From: Chaetoderma sp. LZ-2023a
Lineage: Eukaryota; Mollusca; Caudofoveata; Chaetodermatida; Chaetodermatidae
Assembly: GCA_034401795.1 (NCBI GenBank)
Contig: CM067367.1
Coordinates: forward strand, 30,239,190 to 30,303,189
Direction: 5' to 3'
Length of the DNA: 64,000 nucleotides
Under the pieces are notes generated by a model. It saw only the letters and a program-made list of their open reading frames with translations, had not been told where the DNA came from and searched no databases. This document shows, piece by piece, positions 34,489 to 44,361 of this stretch (position 1 is the stretch's first letter; every line of letters starts with the position of its first letter). Both the position numbers and the translations under genes were made by a program.

Positions 34489-34647
34489 GACGAATCTGAC
34501 TGTGATTGGGAATTGACTCGGTACCTGCGGCTATGGTATTCCCGGACACAGTATGGGCAGGACCAGGAGAGTGCGGAGTTTTAATTGTTTATTTTGAGCT
34601 AGACTAGATAATAGACATTATCATAATAGTACATCTGGTAAGTATTA
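34489..34647. repeat. DIRS A inverted terminal repeat, right copy
   Basis: 159 bases from gacgaatctgactgtgattg to acatctggtaagtatt. It is followed by 13 unique end bases (attcgaagtagaat region) before the host MITE resumes. Confidence 0.92.
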
Positions 34648-34739
34648 TTCGAAGTAGAATATGACGTTATCATACACTTCAAATACCGTAATTGATTATG
34701 ATGTCATAGAATTGATGGATAAACTGGAAAGGTTCATTG

Positions 34740-35145
34740 GCTACTAATAATAATAAATAATGGGCTAGCTGAATGATTTATTATTGGTTCTACTAGGACT
34801 AACTTTTGACTCTTAACAAGCGGTTTCAGAGAGCTTTAAACATGTTTCTAATACTAAATAGAAAATTGACCAATCGGGTCCTCTTGAACGAAGTTGGTTC
34901 AGTTATTGCCACAGATGAAGTTTCTTGAGTTTCACATCAATCTGTGAAGTGGTTTCGGAGATTTTTAAATGTTTAAATCTAAAACAGGGTTCCTACAGCC
35001 ATCAGAGATTTTCATTCAAAGACTCATAGCTGCAATTTCAAAATTTTCAAGGGCCTCATACCACACTGGACATGGGATGGGAAACAAAGGGGGGGGGGGG
35101 GAATGGTTGGGATTGAGTAGTTAATGAAATCTTACATCAGGACAA
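34740..35145. other. Intronic gap between DIRS A and B
   Basis: Holds a fragment of a P-type array (gacatt...caatcgggtcctcttgaacg at 34860-34980), a hAT-like end fragment (aacagggttcctacagcc) and a G run at 35091-35101. There is no gene. Confidence 0.5.
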
Positions 35146-35396
35146 TGGTAACCCTTTCACCGATGAATTGACCATATCTCATTTTCAAGACACTCACAGA
35201 AGAAAATGGTTGAATATTTTGAAATTAGTTTGACTGGAGGCCATTGCTGCCTTGAACATAATGTAACAAATGCCCTGTTGAATATTTTGAACTTAATTTG
35301 ATTGGAAGCCATTGCTGCCTTAAGCAGCAATGTCTTCCAATCCAATTATGTTCAAAATAAACGAAATCTAGGATTTCTTTTTTCACGAGAGAGTTG

Positions 35397-35573
35397 ATAC
35401 TTACCTCCCTAATACTTTTGATATTGCTAAATATCGGCTTTCACTCAATAAAACACTCAGATTAAAAACAGTTAGGTGCCCCTACTGGGCAGGGAGTCAG
35501 AGGTAGTCCGGCGGATGCTCGCCCCACCACCGCGCATGCGCCGACTACTACTTCCTCTGGCTCATTTATTGGC
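35397..35573. repeat. DIRS B inverted terminal repeat, left copy
   Basis: About 177 bases from atacttacctccctaatact to tcatttattggc. Only a handful of differences from the reverse of 42194-42371. Outside it are 38 unique end bases with ctaggatttcttttttcacg. Confidence 0.94.
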
Positions 35574-35641
35574 TAACACATGCAACTACCAAGAGCCTGA
35601 AGACCGAGCCTCTGTGGGGCGGAGAGGCCGGGTCAGTATCT

Positions 35642-35740
35642 AGGGAGGTAAGTATCAACTCTCTCGTGAAAAAAGAAATCCTAGATTTCGTTTATTTCAC
35701 ATCAAGAGTATACTTACCTCCCTAATACTTTTGATATTGC
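35642..35740. repeat. DIRS B internal complementary region
   Basis: 35642-35693 is complementary to the left end of the element (35359-35410), and 35694-35740 to the right end (42341-42387). The two halves abut with no spacer (cgttt|atttcac), giving an internal copy of the joined ends. Confidence 0.94.
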
Positions 35741-35744
35741 CAGA

Positions 35745-36267
35745 ATTCGAAAGTGAATCTGGCGGGAGGGAGGCGAGGTCAAAAGACCAGCTCTTCCCTA
35801 TACGCTTTCAAGCGTTTTAAGGCACTTATGACGTCTGAAACTGTGTGAAAACACAGTCAGGATTTGATAAACCATCGGATAACACAACCGATGCCTGAGA
35901 GATGACCGATTTGTCATATGCGCTCCCCCCCCTCCCTTGGGAGGAAGATTAAATGACCTCAATGTCCTACACGCTCTCTTCGTACTAGTGCTAAGTACTA
36001 TAGGACAGAGACGAAAAGGCTCCATTTTCGTATACTCTCTATAAAGAACCACAACCCACATAAACCATCACCATATTAATAACACTGGGTAACGTGACAA
36101 TACAAACAATGAACAACACATGAACAAGACTGACCTTGTTGTCCTAGGAAGCTGTCATCATGACTCCAGCAGAGAAGGATGATACAGTCCCGACAAGTGG
36201 TTGTCACCGTCGCTGAATGGCGAAGTATATAAGCAATGCGGAGGCACTCTTCACAAACATAAAGCGG
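35745..36267. other. DIRS B non-coding 3' segment
   Basis: About 520 bases between the recombinase stop and the complementary region. It contains a C-rich run and the cctacacgctctcttcgtac / gtactagtgctaagtactat block, which is also present at the left limit of element C. Confidence 0.7.
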
Positions 36268-37380
36268 TTATTGTTTCAAAATCGACAAGGCGAGAGGGTT
36301 AGAGGTGTCACGGAGGTAATGGTCTGTAAAACTAGACTCACAGTGCCACTGAGCCACTGACATAATATCATCCACAGGGACCCCATTAAAAAGGGCAGTG
36401 GATGTCACGACACCGCGGACACTGTGAGCCTTGGCCACGTCAACCTGTCGCCCGGTGGCGGATTTGTGACAAAATTGAATACATTCCACAATCCACCTAG
36501 AAATGGTGTCCTTAGACGCCCTACCATGGGGTTCAATATATGACAACCATAACGCTGACTGGTCGGTACGCCACTCCGAAGTACGCTGTTTGTACCGGAG
36601 CAGCGCCCGTACGGGGCACCATACTTTAGAATTAGGATCATATCTAGTTAAAGATGGCAAAAAAATAGGTTGACCTGGATATTTCAATGACTGATTTTTA
36701 GACAAGAAATTAATCCTAGGTAGAAGCTTAAGGCCTTCCCCTGTAACCACAAAACGGTCAACCTCGGCTGATAAGGCGTGAATTTCACTCCTACGCCTAG
36801 CCGAGGCCGCAGCAATTAAAAATACAGTTTTAAGAGTTAACATTTTCATAGAAATGGAACTAAGTGGTTCAAAAGGCTTATCACCTAGTACCTGGAGCAC
36901 CAGTGATAAACTCCAAGACGGAATCAGTGGAGGATTCCTTGGTCTTAGATTGCCCATGCCTTTAATTAATACATTTAATGTACTTACTTCATCACTCCCC
37001 CTATTAGCCAAGCAAGGAATAACAGTCATTAAAGCTGACTTATAACCAGCAATAGAGTTAGGCTTGAGGCTATAGGCATCATATAGGTGACAGAGGAAAT
37101 CAGCCACTACCTGAATAGATGATTCCATTGGATCAATACATCTTTTTGAGCACCATTCTGCAAATCTGTTGATTTTATAATTATATGCTCTGGAGGTTGA
37201 CCCCCTCCTGGCTTTGGCCATAAACATGGCCGCTTGCTCAGAAAAGCCCTCCTTAATTCTAGATTCCTTGACAACATCCACGCAGTCAATCGGAACATTG
37301 ACGGATTGTCGTGAAGGGCCTTGCCCTGGAAGATAAGGTTGTCCATCAGAGGCAGCGGAACCGGATTGCAGACCAGAAGG
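36268..37380 (-). CDS. DIRS B tyrosine recombinase
   Basis: C-terminal part of a longer open region, holding an N-terminal core-binding segment (SRAYNYKINRFAEWC), then ASARRRSEIHALSAE, AKAHSVRGVVTST (H-x-x-R) and WHCESSFTDHYLRD with the nucleophile tyrosine. It would cut and rejoin the circular DNA intermediate at a target. The open region extends further upstream and overlaps the reverse transcriptase region, as is common in DIRS elements. Confidence 0.92.
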   Translation of the reverse strand, partial: PSGLQSGSAASDGQPYLPGQGPSRQSVNVPIDCVDVVKESRIKEGFSEQAAMFMAKARRGSTSRAYNYKINRFAEWCSKRCIDPMESSIQVVADFLCHLYDAYSLKPNSIAGYKSALMTVIPCLANRGSDEVSTLNVLIKGMGNLRPRNPPLIPSWSLSLVLQVLGDKPFEPLSSISMKMLTLKTVFLIAAASARRRSEIHALSAEVDRFVVTGEGLKLLPRINFLSKNQSLKYPGQPIFLPSLTRYDPNSKVWCPVRALLRYKQRTSEWRTDQSALWLSYIEPHGRASKDTISRWIVECIQFCHKSATGRQVDVAKAHSVRGVVTSTALFNGVPVDDIMSVAQWHCESSFTDHYLRDTSNPLALSILKQ

Positions 37381-39296
37381 TCCAGCAGATCCGTATACCA
37401 CGATCGGCTTGGCCAATCCGGGGCGATCAGAAGCACTTGGCACTCCTGCTGCCTGATTTTCTGAAGCACCTTTGGAATCAGGATTGCTGGGGGGAATGCG
37501 TATGCATACATTCCCTCCCAGCTGATAGCTAACGCATCTGTTGCGAAAGCGCTTGGGTCTGGAATCGGAGAGACGTACGTCGTCATCTTCGCATTCTTCT
37601 TCATCGCGAACAAATCTATGTTGGGTTTCCCCCAATGGTCGAACAGACGATCCGCCACACATTGATTTAGTTGCCATTCCGTGGGTAAAACACTCATCCT
37701 TCGGCTCAATGAGTCTGCTAGCAGATTTAACCTCCCCGGAATATGAACTGCTTTCAAGGTGATCCCATGATCCAGGCACCAACAAAGCAGTCCCCATGTC
37801 ATCATACAGAGACTGGGCGACTTCGTTCCGCCCTGGCGGTTTATGTAAGTCACTACTGTTGAGTTGTCTGAACGAATTAGAACAATCTTGCCCTGAACTT
37901 TCTGTAAGAAATGTTCCAGGCCCAGGACTACTGCTCTTAGCTCTAGTAGATTGATATGTTCCTTGGACTGATCCAGATCCCAAAGCCCTGATACTGTGGA
38001 CTCTTCCAGACAAGCTCCCCACCCCTCCATCGATGCATCTGTATACACAGTCACCTGAGGGTGGGGAGGGGTTAGCAAAACCCCCAGCAAGAGATTCTCT
38101 GTATTCAACCACCATTGCAGGTGGTGAATCAGAGGCGCCAACACCGGCACGTTCGAGTCCAGCGAACCTGAACTCTGGGTCCACTGTGTCATGAGAAACA
38201 ACTGGATCGGACGCCTGCGCAAGGCGGCCTGTGGAATGACTGGTTCCAAAGAAACCATCAAGCCCAGCATTCTCAAGTAAACCCGTGCCAGGACATGACG
38301 ACTGTCGCACACCGACTGAATTACCGAGATGAGTACTTGAACCCTCTCCTGAGTGGGGTACACATACCCCGTCTCCAGATCGAAGAACATGCCCAGGTAA
38401 ACAAACTTCTGGGATGGAGTTAGCTCTGATTTCGGGAAATTGATTATCCAGCCCAAGTCCGAGAGAGTTTTCAAAACAATCACCAGATTGGCGGACAACG
38501 CTTCCCGGGTGTGTGCTTTCAATAGCCAGTCGTCTATGTACGTGTGGACTGCTATGCTTCTCCTGCGGAGGTATGCAGTGATCGCGAGAACCACACGGGT
38601 GAAGACCCGAGGAGCCGTGGAAATTCCGAAGGGTAACACCCTGAATTCCCACCGCCGGCCCTGAAATGCAAATCTCAGGAATCGACGGAAACTCCTCTCT
38701 ATGGGAATGTGGAAATAAGCATCCTTCAAATCTATCGATGCTGTCCACATCCCTCGCTCTAACCCCGCCAACACCGAGCGCACAGTCTCCATCTTGAAAC
38801 TGGGTGTCTCGATGAACTTGTTCAACGGCTTGAGGTTGAGAATCGGCCTCCACCCTCCGGTGTTTTTTGTTACTAAGAACAGGGTTGAATAGAAGCCCGG
38901 GCACCTCTGTGCCGGCTGAATGGCTTCTTTTAGTATGAGGGAATTTATTTCCTCCTCTATACACAACCTCTGATCCGGATCCCGTGGAATGGGAGTCCAG
39001 ATCGGCGCGAGAGACAGTCGCGATGGCGGGCCTGTCACCCAGTCGGGACGATACCCGACCGAAAGCCATCGCAAGACTAAACGGTCCTGAGTCAACCGCT
39101 TCCACTCTGGCAAGCGGGCGGCCAAACGGCCGCCCACCGGTCCACCTAGGGATAGAGGTGGACATAAGGAGGGCCAGAGTGGCACTGTTCTCTCGGCCTG
39201 TAACACCGGAGTGGTTCCCACCGCGGTAACCAGGCCATCAGGCCCGATTACCGCGACCAGATCCCCGCGCGCCCCGCCCAGCGCCGCGCGCACCAC
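37107..39296 (-). CDS. DIRS B reverse transcriptase and RNase H
   Basis: 729 codons. Reverse transcriptase blocks LFLVTKNTGGWRPILNLKP, DLKDAYFHIPIE, LPFGISTAPRVFTRV and the HTYIDDWLLK active site. RNase H blocks VYTDASMEGWGACL, ELRAVVLGLE, RSDNSTVVTYINRQGG and LADSLSRR. A conserved tail (NIDLFAMKKNAK ... DALAISWEGMYAYAFPP) follows, as is typical after RNase H in DIRS. It overlaps the end of the gag-like region by 59 bases. Confidence 0.93.
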   Translation of the reverse strand: MVRAALGGARGDLVAVIGPDGLVTAVGTTPVLQAERTVPLWPSLCPPLSLGGPVGGRLAARLPEWKRLTQDRLVLRWLSVGYRPDWVTGPPSRLSLAPIWTPIPRDPDQRLCIEEEINSLILKEAIQPAQRCPGFYSTLFLVTKNTGGWRPILNLKPLNKFIETPSFKMETVRSVLAGLERGMWTASIDLKDAYFHIPIERSFRRFLRFAFQGRRWEFRVLPFGISTAPRVFTRVVLAITAYLRRRSIAVHTYIDDWLLKAHTREALSANLVIVLKTLSDLGWIINFPKSELTPSQKFVYLGMFFDLETGYVYPTQERVQVLISVIQSVCDSRHVLARVYLRMLGLMVSLEPVIPQAALRRRPIQLFLMTQWTQSSGSLDSNVPVLAPLIHHLQWWLNTENLLLGVLLTPPHPQVTVYTDASMEGWGACLEESTVSGLWDLDQSKEHINLLELRAVVLGLEHFLQKVQGKIVLIRSDNSTVVTYINRQGGTKSPSLCMMTWGLLCWCLDHGITLKAVHIPGRLNLLADSLSRRMSVLPTEWQLNQCVADRLFDHWGKPNIDLFAMKKNAKMTTYVSPIPDPSAFATDALAISWEGMYAYAFPPAILIPKVLQKIRQQECQVLLIAPDWPSRSWYTDLLDLLVCNPVPLPLMDNLIFQGKALHDNPSMFRLTAWMLSRNLELRRAFLSKRPCLWPKPGGGQPPEHIIIKSTDLQNGAQKDVLIQWNHLFR

Positions 39297-41313
39297 GGTG
39301 CGCGGGCTGCTGTCTGGCTGGGTGCGGCTGGGGAGCCTGCGCCCCCCTCACTGCTGGCCGAATCGCCCGTGGCCTAGGCCTACGTTGCGACGGTGGCTGG
39401 CCCCTGACCTGGCCAGCACCACCTCGAGCCTGCAGAGGACGATACGCAGGGGGTGCCGCGCGAACACGCTCCCGCCGGAGCACCTCAAACTGTTCCCGCA
39501 GCGCCCTCTGGTTATTAACCAGAGTGACCGTCTCCTGGAGGTGCCTGCATCCCTCACCTCCAAAGAGACCAGGACCTGTCATAGGCGTCCGCAGCAGCCT
39601 ATTATACAGGTCCTGGGACGGGCACAGATTGTCAAGTGCAAACGTGCGCCTCGCCCGGACACTTCTGGTTACCGCCCGCGTCAAACAGTCCAAAGCCAGG
39701 TTGATACCATCCTGAATGGCTCTCTGGACTGTCACCGGGCTAGGTTGGCGTGATGCGGAAGCCGCTACCACCCCTTGTAGCAGCTGGGAAACGTGGGATA
39801 GAGCGGCAATCGACGCTCTCCCACTCTCCTCCGCATCCCGCAGCGCGGCATTTGCCGAACGCAACGCGTTCGAGCACAAGACTCCCGTGTCAGAACGGGA
39901 GCCTGGCCGCGCATCTTCGCCCAAAGCCGCGCGATCATCAACGCTCGGCTTTGGCACCACACCGTACCGCTGGTAATCCAGGGGCACGATGCGGCACCGC
40001 TTCGCCACCTCGCGAGGGGCCTTCGCGAGACGTCCATTCACCTTAATGGACGCCTCTGCCGCTTCGAACATGTCCACGACATGCTCAGCAAGCGGCAGAG
40101 ATGGCATAGCGGTAGCCGCCGGCCTACCAGCTAACCACGGCCTATGGTCACGCTGGCTAGCCGGCAGCTCCACGGGTAGATCTGGCCGAACACTCACCAG
40201 CCACTGGCAAGCGTCCGACCAATCCTCCTCCGTGGCTAACTGCGAGCGCTCTACTAGACGAGGGCCTTCGTCTTCCTCCAGAGCACTCGCAGTTGATGTC
40301 GACGGCGGGTAAGCTGATACCCCTGGCAAGCCTGGAAAAGCATGCGGGCCCGAGAGAGCAGGCATGCTAAAATCCCCGGCTTGACCAGGAGCAGGCGCCG
40401 TGGCAGAGCGCGGGGTAAACACCGCTCTACCACGGGTCTGACCAGCACCAGCCATACCATCGGCAAGCCGAGGTATGCGGTATCCGTGGTCAACAGCACC
40501 GCCCGGGGACACCCTCTGGACCGTGAAATCTACTCCTGCGTGAGTAGAACCATGGAACACGTCGCCTGCATTCCCCGCGAGGGGTGCACAGACGTCGTAT
40601 TCCATGGCCACGTCCTCAGACGGCGACCCCAGCAGGAGATCCTCTTCTTCCTGGCCAGAAAGATTAGACTCCGGGTCAGCAAAGAAAGCTAACCCGGACT
40701 GGCCAGGAAAGGTGCCATAGGAGGGTTTGGCACCTTCGGCGCGCGGATACCCGGGGTCTGATGAGCAGACCGCGGGTCCCAGCAACAACCGTTGTCCACG
40801 GCCCCTCGGCGCGGCGCCATGCCTGCTGCCAGGGCCTTGGACTGCCCCCAACAAAGGGGCCACCTCTGAATCCACAACCGGACCGGACCTAAAGAGACCG
40901 GATTCAGAGGCGGGGATCACCTGCTCGTAAGCAGATGCCGAGGACAACAAAGGAGCTGGCCCAGGGAGCATGCCACGAAGCAACTCTGGGACCAGATCCT
41001 TTATTGTCCTCTGCATCTCTTGCAACATTTCGGACCTGAAGGCCTCCATATCCACCGCGGATGAGGCCTTCTTCTTACCCTTCTTACACACTTTCTCCTT
41101 CTTCTTCCTCTCTTCCTCCATTACCTTCTCCCTTGCCTGCAATGCGAGAAAATCAGACATTAATTCGCCCCCCCATAGCTTACATACGTCGCACTTCAGC
41201 AACGGTCCACAGGGACTGCAGCTGAAGCACAAGTGCGGGACGAAGCGGCTTTTCAGAAACCTCCCGCAGGACGGGCAACCAGGTCTCTGAAACAGGACAA
41301 AGGACAGGGACAA
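39238..41313 (-). CDS. DIRS B gag-like first ORF
   Basis: 691 codons. An N-terminal zinc-cluster-like CPSCGRFLKSRFVPHLC with further CSPCG and CDVC pairs, a lysine-rich coiled segment (EERKKKEKVCKKGKKK), and a long low-complexity middle. A conserved helical block (LPLAEHVVDMFEAAEASI) and MTGPGLFGGEG follow, then an arginine-glycine-rich basic tail suited to nucleic-acid binding. The structural role is inferred from position and from DIRS families. Confidence 0.85.
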   Translation of the reverse strand: MSLSFVLFQRPGCPSCGRFLKSRFVPHLCFSCSPCGPLLKCDVCKLWGGELMSDFLALQAREKVMEEERKKKEKVCKKGKKKASSAVDMEAFRSEMLQEMQRTIKDLVPELLRGMLPGPAPLLSSASAYEQVIPASESGLFRSGPVVDSEVAPLLGAVQGPGSRHGAAPRGRGQRLLLGPAVCSSDPGYPRAEGAKPSYGTFPGQSGLAFFADPESNLSGQEEEDLLLGSPSEDVAMEYDVCAPLAGNAGDVFHGSTHAGVDFTVQRVSPGGAVDHGYRIPRLADGMAGAGQTRGRAVFTPRSATAPAPGQAGDFSMPALSGPHAFPGLPGVSAYPPSTSTASALEEDEGPRLVERSQLATEEDWSDACQWLVSVRPDLPVELPASQRDHRPWLAGRPAATAMPSLPLAEHVVDMFEAAEASIKVNGRLAKAPREVAKRCRIVPLDYQRYGVVPKPSVDDRAALGEDARPGSRSDTGVLCSNALRSANAALRDAEESGRASIAALSHVSQLLQGVVAASASRQPSPVTVQRAIQDGINLALDCLTRAVTRSVRARRTFALDNLCPSQDLYNRLLRTPMTGPGLFGGEGCRHLQETVTLVNNQRALREQFEVLRRERVRAAPPAYRPLQARGGAGQVRGQPPSQRRPRPRAIRPAVRGAQAPQPHPARQQPAHRGARGAGRGARGSGRGNRA

Positions 41314-42193
41314 TGAGCAAGATAGTTAAGGTTAGCAAACTCAAAACCAACTAAAAAGAGAGGACAGGATCTCAAGATCAGAAATCAAGAAGAACCAGCC
41401 ATGGACAAAACGTTAATTGTTAATAAAAAGGCCAAGGCCGATTATGACGTCATCACTCTCGTGACCAAATAAATCGATCCGCAACAAGCACCAAGAGCAA
41501 GAACGAATTGTATAAGTAAAAACGGAACATTTCCGTTGAATTGGCATTTCGAGTACACAACAATCAGATACAGAGATAACTCCTTCCAATTCTAGCATTG
41601 GCAAAAAGGGAAATTATCTCCCCTTTTGTTTACATTATAATTAGATACCTGATCCTTGTATAGACAAACCATCCAACGTGATGAACCGGAGAACTCCACC
41701 ATAGTACGCCTCTACATTCTCTCCACCTCAGGGGAAGGAATTGGAGCAAGAGGGCAAAGTGAGAAGACCTTTATAACAGGCCTCCAACTCACTGAACATA
41801 GATCTTTTGGTTAGATAACCTAACAGTATTAGTAGGAAATGGAACCGTGGTGGAGAGAAAACATATCCTCTTGTGCCGAAAAGTCCACCAAAGCTTCTAT
41901 GCGATACCTGTGGACAAAACACAAAGAGAAATGAGACATATGAAGCACCATGTTGTAAAAACCCAACATAATCAGGCGCTAATCACGGTAAGCGCGAGTC
42001 CCGGAAATACATTAAACCGGGACAAAACACGCTAGCATATCAAAGAATTCACCTGATAAAGCGATCCCGCTCCTTCTAGAGGCGAATCCTCCCTTTCCGA
42101 CATGCTTCCACCAAAAATAAACGTCAAACGTGAGCGAAAAACAAGGCAACGCGCAGAAAAGTATGAAAACAACAAAACCGCATGTAACCCTTT

Positions 42194-42371
42194 GCCAATA
42201 AATGAGCAAAGAGGAAGTAGTAGTCGGCGCATGCGCGGTGGTGGGGCGACCATCCGCCGGACTACCTCTGACTCCCTGCCCAGTAGGGGCACCTAACTGT
42301 TTTTAATCTGAGTGTTTTATTGAGTGAAAGCCGATATTTAGCAATATCAAAAGTATTAGGGAGGTAAGTAT
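42194..42371. repeat. DIRS B inverted terminal repeat, right copy
   Basis: From gccaataaatgagcaaagag to ttagggaggtaagtat, followed by 16 unique end bases ending gatgtgaaat. This is the 5' side of the element in its own sense. Confidence 0.94.
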
Positions 42372-42451
42372 ACTCTTGATGTGAAATATTCAACATCACG
42401 TTTTATTTTGCTTTGGAAACATGTTAAGTTATTTCTGATCTGTACCGTAGA

Positions 42452-43412
42452 TGTATAGTCTATGGTATGCACGCATGTGCGTGTACTAACATACGCCCAC
42501 TCACATAGCTCCATTGTATGCGGCCGTACTTGCATCCCTTTGATCTCCTGCTATGTGACGTAACAGTGTTTCTCATGGCATCTAAACTTTGGAGGTCCCA
42601 GGGACTCCGCACCCTGAAATCTGTGGGTCCCCAGCTGAAATCGCTGGGTCCTAAACTGAAATTTGGTGTTCCCCAGCAGTATTTCTTATCCATGGTAAAA
42701 TTAGAGGGCACGATGGATGCATAAAGTTCTATGAACTATGCTGTTCCCATGCTAGATTTTGTTAGGTATTTTTGTGCACAAAACTATACAACTACTTAGC
42801 ATTACATAATCATACAATATTTCCAGGTGTCCCATTGAGACCCACTGCCCTTACTTTTGGGGGGGGGTCCAAGTTGCATTTTGGGGATATATAGCCTCAA
42901 GAGGACCCGTAGCAGAATCCCTGGTAAACGTGGAATAAGCGGATTCCAGTCCACCAATCAGATTTCCTTTGTTTCTTAGTTGACGGAACCCAGCTAATTG
43001 TTTAAATTTATGAAGTTTCGTTAACTTGGAGCAGACATCAACCTGCAAAAGCGTGGTACTCGATACAGGAGTGGAGTGGGACATCGGTACAAAAATGTAT
43101 TTGGTATTTATAAACTCATCTATTCATGTTTTGGACGCATGCACCCCTAGCAACATCTTAAGTTTTGATTATTTCAGTTTTTACTTTCATTTTGTAACCC
43201 TTCGGGGGAGCACCTCATAGATAAAGTCATGGCTCAAATACACCCAGGTGTACATGTAAGCGGCCAATAAAACCAAATCAACAACAACAACTTTGAACTC
43301 CAAAGAATAATTATGATAACACATTTAAAATGTAATTAATATTATGTTGAATATTTTGAAAATAATTTGAATGACAACTGTTATTAATTTTCTACCCAAA
43401 ATAACACCATAC
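42452..43412. other. Intron stretch without recognised gene
   Basis: Contains a ggtcccagggactccgcacc / gggtccccagctgaaatcgc short repeat at 42590-42680, and a G run at 42859-42866. A segment ending gtaagcggccaataaaacca aatcaacaacaacaac at 43255-43290 could be the tail of a SINE-like insertion. No coding support. Confidence 0.45.
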
Positions 43413-43473
43413 CTCTAAGATATTCCGTCTCATTTGCTGTGAATACGTCAGAAATACAGCTATTCACAAGACC
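43413..43473 (-). CDS. Membrane-protein gene exon 4: glycosylation sequon
   Basis: A 61-base exon with acceptor ttccatttgcag and donor gtatgg. It encodes GLVNSCISDVFTANETEYLR plus one base of a split glycine, and includes an N-E-T sequon. Without it exons 3 and 5 would be out of phase; with it the phases fit, which is the main evidence that it is real. The next intron is 16.5 kb and holds DIRS elements A and B. Confidence 0.82.
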
Positions 43474-43617
43474 CTGCAAATGGAATAAAAAATTGTGAAG
43501 TACAAAGCTTATATGACGGCATTACATGAACAAATTTTAGACGTCAGAAATTTTGTCAGTTGAGCAAATGAGTCACTGAAGGGAAATCGAGATTACACAG
43601 GTTTTCCATTATGATAC

Positions 43618-43860
43618 ATTAACCCTTTAATGGTCAAACTGGCGTCTGTAGAGGCATTGAGAAATGTCCATTTGCAGGCCAAGAGAAGACTATTTTTGAA
43701 GATTTTGGAATGCCTGTGCCTGGCTCGATAAACGAGCCAGTTATTCCAGTGGTAAATTTTAAAAAATAGTCTTCTCTTGGCCTGCAAACGGACATTCGAT
43801 AAGCAAATATTTGGATTTTCTTGACCAAATCTGACCATTATTTCGGATTAAAGAAATTAA
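43618..43860. mobile_element. Foldback MITE, family H1
   Basis: ttaaccctttaatggtcaaa left, hairpin around cctggctcgataaacgagcc, right arm ggcctgcaaacggacattcg. It lies in intron 3 of the membrane-protein gene. Confidence 0.8.
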
Positions 43861-43983
43861 TTTAATTTATACTGCATTGTACTAGAAGCATACAGACAAA
43901 CCTGTCTATAATGGACACCAGACTGGTTATCAAAAAGTGATCAATAAAGCCAGATGGACACTTAATACAATTCAAATGCTATG

Positions 43984-44170
43984 TTAACCCTTTACTGGTC
44001 AAATTTGCTCAAGAAAATCAAACTATTTCTTTATTGAATGTCCATCTGCAGGTGGAGAAAAGTATTTTTTGAAAATTTATCTCAGCCAGTTATTTAACAT
44101 TTGGCAAATGTCTTCTCTTGACATACAAATGGACTTTCAATAAGGATAACTTATGACTTTCTTGACGGGC
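43984..44170. mobile_element. Foldback MITE, family H1, decayed
   Basis: ttaaccctttactggtcaaa to tgtccatctgcaggtggaga, with a broken centre and a degraded right arm. Confidence 0.65.
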
Positions 44171-44361
44171 ATTTTTCACTATTTTCAGAGTTACGACTAT
44201 TCCTTTCATCAAATCAGCATATTTAAATTTTTACATCAAAATATCAAAATGAAAGAGTACAAACATTTCAATGTCCTCATGCTATGATAAAACAGGTGGC
44301 ACTTTGATGGCTAATAAATGTGCTACACATGAAAATCAAACTATAGATTAGTGGGCCATCA

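Larger units (their letters stand above)
27905..34660 (-). mobile_element. DIRS-type retroelement A (fossil)
   Basis: A 6.75 kb tyrosine-recombinase retroelement with gag-like, reverse transcriptase-RNase H and recombinase regions in that order on the minus strand. It has inverted terminal repeats and an internal complementary region. Such elements are known to replicate through a circular DNA integrated by the recombinase, leaving no target duplication; none is seen here. It is broken, with an estimated one to three breaks, mostly in the gag side. The ends match each other closely, which suggests a fairly recent insertion. It lies in intron 4 of the membrane-protein gene, in the gene's orientation. 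Confidence 0.92.
27617..34737 (+). mobile_element. MITE family H3 split by DIRS element A
   Basis: The left part 27617-27904 runs from ggaatggagtaatccagttt through GGGATCGATCGATCCC and the hairpin core to tcattcatgatgtcgctgat. The right part 34661-34737 continues atgacgttatcatacacttc to gataaactggaaaggttcat. Together they match the undivided copy at 12806. Confidence 0.78.
35359..42387 (-). mobile_element. DIRS-type retroelement B, looks whole
   Basis: A 7.03 kb tyrosine-recombinase retroelement with three long overlapping open regions (gag-like, reverse transcriptase-RNase H, recombinase), inverted terminal repeats and an internal complementary region. All expected parts are present and open, and the two terminal repeats are nearly identical, so the copy is young. 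It is GC-richer than the surrounding intron. No target duplication is visible, as expected for recombinase-mediated integration. It lies in intron 4 of the membrane-protein gene, same orientation, within a MITE. Confidence 0.95.
35150..42450. mobile_element. H2/H4-type hairpin repeat split by DIRS element B
   Basis: The left part (35150-35358) begins aaccctttcaccgatgaatt and holds two hairpin cores, the second reading gattggaagccattgctgcc / ttccaatccaattatgttca. After the retroelement it resumes at 42388 with attcaacatcacgttttatt and tgttaagttatttctgatct. The same order, undivided, is seen near 45226 and at 56400-56550. Confidence 0.7.

Noticed and set aside
37107-39165. Upstream part of the long recombinase frame of DIRS B as a separate protein
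   Set aside because: It overlaps the reverse transcriptase-RNase H region and lacks family blocks before about 37380; treated as a shadow, not a distinct gene.
39211-40692. Plus-strand frames rich in Arg, Pro and Ser
   Set aside because: Antisense shadows of the GC-rich gag-like ORF of DIRS B.
43190-43300. SINE with CAACAACAAC tail
   Set aside because: The tail is suggestive but I cannot identify A and B boxes or a tRNA-like head, so no SINE is called.
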